NCBI GenBank assembly: GCA_028687395.1
Contig: JAQUAE010000036.1
Location: 1-10,247, forward strand
DNA length: 10,247 nt
From: Anaerolineales bacterium
GTDB lineage: Bacteria; Chloroflexota; Anaerolineae; Anaerolineales; UBA4823
Direction: 5' to 3'
The notes below the pieces were generated by a model. It did no database searches. It had not been told where the DNA came from and was given only the letters and a program-made list of their open reading frames with translations. Both the position numbers and the translations under genes were made by a program. This document shows positions 7,209 to 10,247 of the stretch, in pieces. The first letter of the stretch is position 1; each line of letters opens with the position of its first letter.

Positions 7209-9110
7209 ATGTCATCCTCCCAAAATCTATTCTCCCGGATCAAGAACTACGCGCCAGCCGCCTGCGCCCTGGCCTTGCTCGCTGCCAGCGTCTTCATGCT
7301 GCAAGCCTGGCAATATGCTCACACCCTGCAATCCAACCTGGACGAAGGGGCATACCTGTACAAGGGTTACCTGTTCGCCAGCGGGCGCTACGCCCTCTAC
7401 CAACCGTACGGGCCGTGGAGCAACCACATGCCGCTGGCCTTCTTGATTCCCGGCGCGTTCCAGGTGCTATTCGGACCCAGCCTGGCGGTCGGCAGGTACT
7501 TCGCCCTGCTGCTGGCGGGGTTGATGTTACTGGGGAGCTGGTTGCTGACCAGGCGGCTGGCGGGCAAGTGGTGGGCGGCGGCAGCGCTGTGGGCTTTTGC
7601 GCTCAACCCAGCCCTGATCAAGATGTACAGCACCGCCGTATCCCAGGGGGTGACCGCCTGCCTGTTCACCTGGACACTCGTGCTGGTTACCGGCGAGAAG
7701 CGCCCGCTCTGGCAACTGGCGCTCGGTTCGGCCTTCGCCAGCCTGCTGATGCTGACGCGCATCAACATGCTCCCGGTGCTGCCCATTGTCGTGCTGTATA
7801 TCCTTTGGCAGTACGGCTGGAAAGCGGGCCTGGTTGCGGCGCTGGCTGGGGGCGGGGTCCTGGTCGTCGGTCACGCCGCCTTCTGGCCGGGGATATTGCA
7901 GCTTTGGGCGCGCCTGCCTTCCGCAATCACTCCCTTCCTCGACCCCTGGCGCCTGCACGGCACGTACACGCAAGCTGGTATCGCGCCGACCAGCCGCCTC
8001 AGCCAGGTGCTCAGCGCGCTGCTCACCCTGCGTTATCACTTCACAGTGGTGGTCGGGGTGCTGGCTGCCTGGCTGCTCTGGCCAGGAAAGAAGGGCTGGC
8101 GTTCGCCTGCCGCGCTCCGCACAGCCGTCTTCCTCTCCACCCTCTTCCTGACGCTATTGCTGCTGCACACCTGGGCGACCATGTTCGACGATTATTGCAC
8201 CTACTGCCTGCCGGGCTACCTGGCTTTCTTCGGCGTGAGCGGGCTGCTCCTGGCCGTCCTCGCCGCCCCAGCCTGGCGCACGGCGCTCCCCTGGTGGCGG
8301 CAGCTCGTCGTGGTGGCTCTGATCCTGGTTGCCTCTGCCGGCATCGGTTTCGGCGCCTTCGAGGACATTTCTCAAGGCGTCCTGGCCACAGCGATACCCC
8401 GAGCGCTCGTCGATTTCCCACTCCTGACCCCGGGCCTGGTCAGCCTCTCGGCGGTGCTGGCCAATAAATTCATACTGGATGAGGCCGCCCTGCGCCGCCT
8501 CGACCCAACCCTCACCGGGCTGGTTGGCGGACTTGCCGTGTTGCTGGTGGCTGCCTTGGGCAGCGCAAAGGCTCCCTGGCTGAGGCGGCGGCTCACCCCG
8601 CCACGGGCTGCCAGTTGGCCGTCGTTCGGTTACCGGGCAATGGCGCTCTTCCTGGTGGTTGGCGCCCTGCTTTCCCCCGGCCCCTACCTGGGAGGCGGGA
8701 AGAGCCAGTACGATTGCGGTGGGGACGTGTTACTGGGCTACCGGGAGGTCGGGGAGTTCCTTTCTGCAACCATACCACCCGGGTCCCAGGCATACTGGCA
8801 GGGAGGTATGTCGGCCGCGCCGCTGCTCCACGCCCCGCTCATCGGCATCTACCCCGCCCAGATCAACGACGGCTTCAATTATTTCCTGGATGGCGACCCC
8901 GATCCGCTGCTCCGGGTGGGTCTGTGGAACAGAGCGCTTTCCCAGCAATGGCTTGCCGAGGCCGACTACATCCTGGTCGAGGAGAGCCAGTTCAAGGGAA
9001 AGCTGAAGGAAACCTTGCGCGCAGGCGGCTTCAAGAAGCTGGCCACCTCACCAGCCAAAGTGGCCTGCCAGGATGATTCTGAGATCCTGATCTTCGTGCA
9101 CGCCCGCTGA
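7209..9110 (+). CDS. Polytopic GT-C glycosyltransferase, GT39/PMT/ArnT-like
   Basis: 633 aa. The first transmembrane helix (about 14-34) is followed by a large outer loop with SNLDEGAYLYKGYLFASG (42-59) and PWSNHMPLAFLIPGAF (69-84). An Asp45-Glu46 pair followed by a His/Pro-rich stretch is the pattern of the PMT/ArnT superfamily, where the first Asp is catalytic and the donor is a polyprenyl-phosphate sugar. About 10-13 hydrophobic segments follow, up to about residue 490. The last roughly 140 residues (from about KSQYDCGGD, 498-506) form a soluble tail expected to face outwards, including PAQINDGFNYFLDGD (549-563) and EADYILVEES (584-593). GAAGAGG (7194-7200) lies eight bases before the ATG at 7209, supporting this start. 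It follows the GT4 gene after a 100-nt gap with no clear promoter or terminator, so it is probably the last gene of the gmd transcript. Acceptor and sugar are unknown. Confidence 0.85.
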   Translation: MSSSQNLFSRIKNYAPAACALALLAASVFMLQAWQYAHTLQSNLDEGAYLYKGYLFASGRYALYQPYGPWSNHMPLAFLIPGAFQVLFGPSLAVGRYFALLLAGLMLLGSWLLTRRLAGKWWAAAALWAFALNPALIKMYSTAVSQGVTACLFTWTLVLVTGEKRPLWQLALGSAFASLLMLTRINMLPVLPIVVLYILWQYGWKAGLVAALAGGGVLVVGHAAFWPGILQLWARLPSAITPFLDPWRLHGTYTQAGIAPTSRLSQVLSALLTLRYHFTVVVGVLAAWLLWPGKKGWRSPAALRTAVFLSTLFLTLLLLHTWATMFDDYCTYCLPGYLAFFGVSGLLLAVLAAPAWRTALPWWRQLVVVALILVASAGIGFGAFEDISQGVLATAIPRALVDFPLLTPGLVSLSAVLANKFILDEAALRRLDPTLTGLVGGLAVLLVAALGSAKAPWLRRRLTPPRAASWPSFGYRAMALFLVVGALLSPGPYLGGGKSQYDCGGDVLLGYREVGEFLSATIPPGSQAYWQGGMSAAPLLHAPLIGIYPAQINDGFNYFLDGDPDPLLRVGLWNRALSQQWLAEADYILVEESQFKGKLKETLRAGGFKKLATSPAKVACQDDSEILIFVHAR

Positions 9111-9201
9111 GCGCTGCTTATGCCCGCCAGCGGCCTCGACCCGGGAACCCGGCGCGGCTCACAGCGGGAGGTGCGCCTGGAAAGCGCAGCGCGAGAACAC
9201 C
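9111..9201 (+). other. Intergenic stretch before the regulator promoter, no gene seen
   Basis: Non-coding as far as I can see. A 6-bp inverted repeat, CCGCTG (9104-9109) with CAGCGG (9128-9133), overlaps the preceding stop codon, and CCGGG/CCCGG lies near 9140. Neither is followed by a T-run, so I do not call an intrinsic terminator. Confidence 0.5.
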
Positions 9202-9229
9202 TTGACCAATTGCCAACCGGGGTTATAAT
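9202..9229 (+). promoter_or_regulatory. Sigma-70-type promoter of the regulator-SDR operon
   Basis: TTGACC (9202-9207), 16 bp, TATAAT (9224-9229), identical in both hexamers and in spacing to the gmd promoter. Of the 16 spacer bases about nine match the gmd spacer, including the final GGGGT. The predicted start site is near 9236. Confidence 0.8.
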
Positions 9230-9246
9230 TCAATAGTTGAATTTTA
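9224..9246 (+). promoter_or_regulatory. Operator-like inverted repeat overlapping the regulator -10 box
   Basis: AATTCAA (9227-9233) and TTGAATT (9237-9243) form a perfect 7-bp inverted repeat around a TAG centre at 9234-9236. TA at each outer edge extends the symmetry. It covers the -10 box and start site. The run GGGGTTATAATTCAAT and the right half TGAATTTTA are identical to the gmd copy; only the three bases between them differ (AGT here, CAC at gmd). It is best explained as a repressor site, perhaps autoregulatory. Confidence 0.68.
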
Positions 9247-9272
9247 GAAATGAAACCTACATGGGTGAAAGC

Positions 9273-9749
9273 ATGGAATTGGAATCGGACCCCGCACGCG
9301 AGCTGATCCTGCTCGAACAAATCGAAACTGACCCGGACGTCACCCAGGCAACCCTGGCGGCCCAACTGGGCGTGGCGGTTGGCACCGTGAACTGGCACAT
9401 CAAGCGCTTCATCGCCAAAGGCTACGTCAAGGTGAAGCGCGCCCAGCGCAAGAAGCTGCGCTACATCATCACCCCCGAGGGCCTGGCCTTCCGGGCGCGG
9501 CTGACCATCAACTACATTGAGCAATCCATGCGTCTCTACCGTCGCACGCGCTTGCGAGTGCGCGAGCTGCTGGGCGATGTGCAGAAAGCCGGTTACGACC
9601 AGGTGCGCATCGTGGGCGACGGGGACATTGCCGACATCTGCCGGCTGACCTGCCTGGAACAGCGAGTGACTATCGTAGATGCGGAAAACGTGCCAGCCCT
9701 GGAGATCCGCGGCACCAAGGTTCAACTGCGCTTAGTAGGAGCAGGATGA
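9273..9749 (+). CDS. Winged-helix transcriptional regulator, MarR/EPS-associated type, with Rossmann-like tail
   Basis: 158 aa. Residues 24-50 form a helix-turn-helix (TQATLAAQLG, then the recognition helix AVGTVNWHIKRFIAKG), and 51-70 form a basic wing (YVKVKRAQRKKLRYIITPEG). This resembles the small MarR-like regulators found in exopolysaccharide clusters. A long amphipathic helix (about 71-104) may dimerise. Residues 107-158 add a beta-alpha-beta-like segment with VRIVGDGDIADIC (111-123) and RVTIVDAENV (131-140), which looks like half of a nucleotide-binding Rossmann fold. The start at 9273 is chosen because GGGTGA (9263-9268) lies four bases before it. An in-frame ATG at 9261 would add four residues; an in-frame TTG at 9237 lies inside the operator at the predicted transcription start and is unlikely. 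The gene follows the shared promoter/operator and its stop overlaps the next ATG (ATGA). It probably regulates itself and gmd; binding is inferred. Confidence 0.82.
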   Translation: MELESDPARELILLEQIETDPDVTQATLAAQLGVAVGTVNWHIKRFIAKGYVKVKRAQRKKLRYIITPEGLAFRARLTINYIEQSMRLYRRTRLRVRELLGDVQKAGYDQVRIVGDGDIADICRLTCLEQRVTIVDAENVPALEIRGTKVQLRLVGAG

Positions 9750-10247
9750 CAACGCAAGAGGCGCTTCACGTTCTCGTCACTGGCGGGGCTGGCTACATCG
9801 GCTCGGCGTTGTGCAGCGAATTGCTGCAGCAGGGCTACCGGGTCAGCGTTGTGGATGAGCTGCTCTATGGCGGCGAATCGCTGCTGGCTTACCTGGCGCA
9901 TCCCGCTTTTCACTTCGTCAAAGCCAACGTGTGGGAGCCACGCAGCCTGGTCAACGCCCTGCGTGAGGACTGGCCGAAGCCACAGGCCATCGTGCACCTG
10001 GCAGCGCTGGCGGGCTTTCCGGCGTGCCAGGCGGTGGGGCGCCAGGTGGCCTGGCGCTACAACGTGGAGGCGACGCAGCGCGTCTTCGAGCAGGCGTTGC
10101 AGTGGCAGGCGGAGCGCTTTGTCTACGCTTCCACCTACAGCAATTACGGCCTCTCCCCGGATGGCCAGCCAGTGACCGAGCAGACGCCGCTCACGCCGCA
10201 ATCCCTGTACGCGGAGACCAAGATCGCCTCCGAGCAGTACCTGCTCG
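9746..10247 (+). CDS. NAD-dependent epimerase/dehydratase (extended SDR), N-terminal part (runs off right edge)
   Basis: 167 codons are visible. The nucleotide-binding motif is TGGAGYIGS (12-20), with acidic Asp37 at the end of the second strand (VSVVDELLYGG), which favours NAD. HLAALAGFPAC (84-94) and RYNVEATQRVFEQA (104-117) follow the family pattern. The active site is Ser129-Thr130 (in YASTYSNYG) and Tyr155-xxx-Lys159 (in SLYAETK). Enzymes of this group epimerise, dehydrate or reduce nucleotide-linked sugars. The glycine motif differs from the G-MVGSA form of GDP-fucose synthase, so I do not call it that enzyme. The ATG overlaps the regulator stop (ATGA) and has AGGAG (9737-9741) four bases upstream, so it is translationally coupled to the regulator. 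The C-terminal substrate-binding half is missing, so the sugar cannot be named. Confidence 0.9.
   Translation, partial: MTTQEALHVLVTGGAGYIGSALCSELLQQGYRVSVVDELLYGGESLLAYLAHPAFHFVKANVWEPRSLVNALREDWPKPQAIVHLAALAGFPACQAVGRQVAWRYNVEATQRVFEQALQWQAERFVYASTYSNYGLSPDGQPVTEQTPLTPQSLYAETKIASEQYLL

Noticed and set aside
8041..8467. Several shadow frames within the second GT-C gene
   Set aside because: Arg/Pro/Gly-rich translations without domains, opposite or offset to a gene with clear membrane segments and the Asp-Glu motif.
9104..9133. Inverted repeat CCGCTG/CAGCGG after the second GT-C gene as a terminator
   Set aside because: Only six base pairs with an 18-nt loop, overlapping the stop codon, and no T-run follows.
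9237..9272. TTG at 9237 as the regulator start
   Set aside because: It lies inside the operator and at the predicted transcription start site, leaving no room for a ribosome site. ATG 9273 has GGGTGA at proper spacing, with ATG 9261 as the alternative.

Overview
This GC-rich window has compact, overlapping genes and no rRNA, tRNA, CRISPR array or mobile element that I can see. It looks like a bacterial surface-polysaccharide or glycoconjugate locus beside a small phospho-signalling operon. The pairing of a VWA/FHA membrane protein with a PP2C phosphatase, the large GT-C membrane proteins with extracytoplasmic tails, and the wording of several motifs remind me of Chloroflexota (Anaerolineae-like). 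That placement is inferred from gene content and was not tested.

Layout. Positions 1-2043 (minus strand) hold a secreted-VWA / transmembrane / cytoplasmic-FHA protein. It overlaps by 10 nt the start of a PP2C-type Ser/Thr phosphatase that runs off the left edge. A short divergent intergenic region (2044-2166) separates this pair from a plus-strand series: gmd (GDP-mannose 4,6-dehydratase, 2167-3135), a polytopic GT-C-like membrane protein (3168-4955), a polyprenyl-phosphate GT2 glycosyltransferase (4980-5954), a GT4 glycosyltransferase (5954-7108) and a second GT-C/PMT-like membrane protein (7209-9110). After a 162-nt gap comes a second unit: a winged-helix regulator of the MarR/EPS-associated kind (9273-9749), overlapped by an extended-SDR sugar-nucleotide epimerase/dehydratase (9746 to the right edge).

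How the genes may work together. Gmd makes GDP-4-keto-6-deoxymannose. The GT2 enzyme probably loads a sugar onto a polyprenyl phosphate. The two GT-C proteins could use such lipid-linked sugars outside the membrane, and the GT4 enzyme would extend a glycan on the cytoplasmic side. The SDR at the right edge would supply another activated sugar.

Most notable observation. The promoters of gmd and of the regulator gene are near copies of each other: TTGACC, 16 bp, TATAAT, running straight into the same AT-rich inverted repeat (TATAATTCAAT, three variable bases, TGAATTTTA). The repeat lies over the -10 box and the predicted start site. This looks like one operator controlling both transcription units, most simply bound by the regulator itself. 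The regulator also carries a short Rossmann-like C-terminal segment that could sense a nucleotide-linked metabolite.
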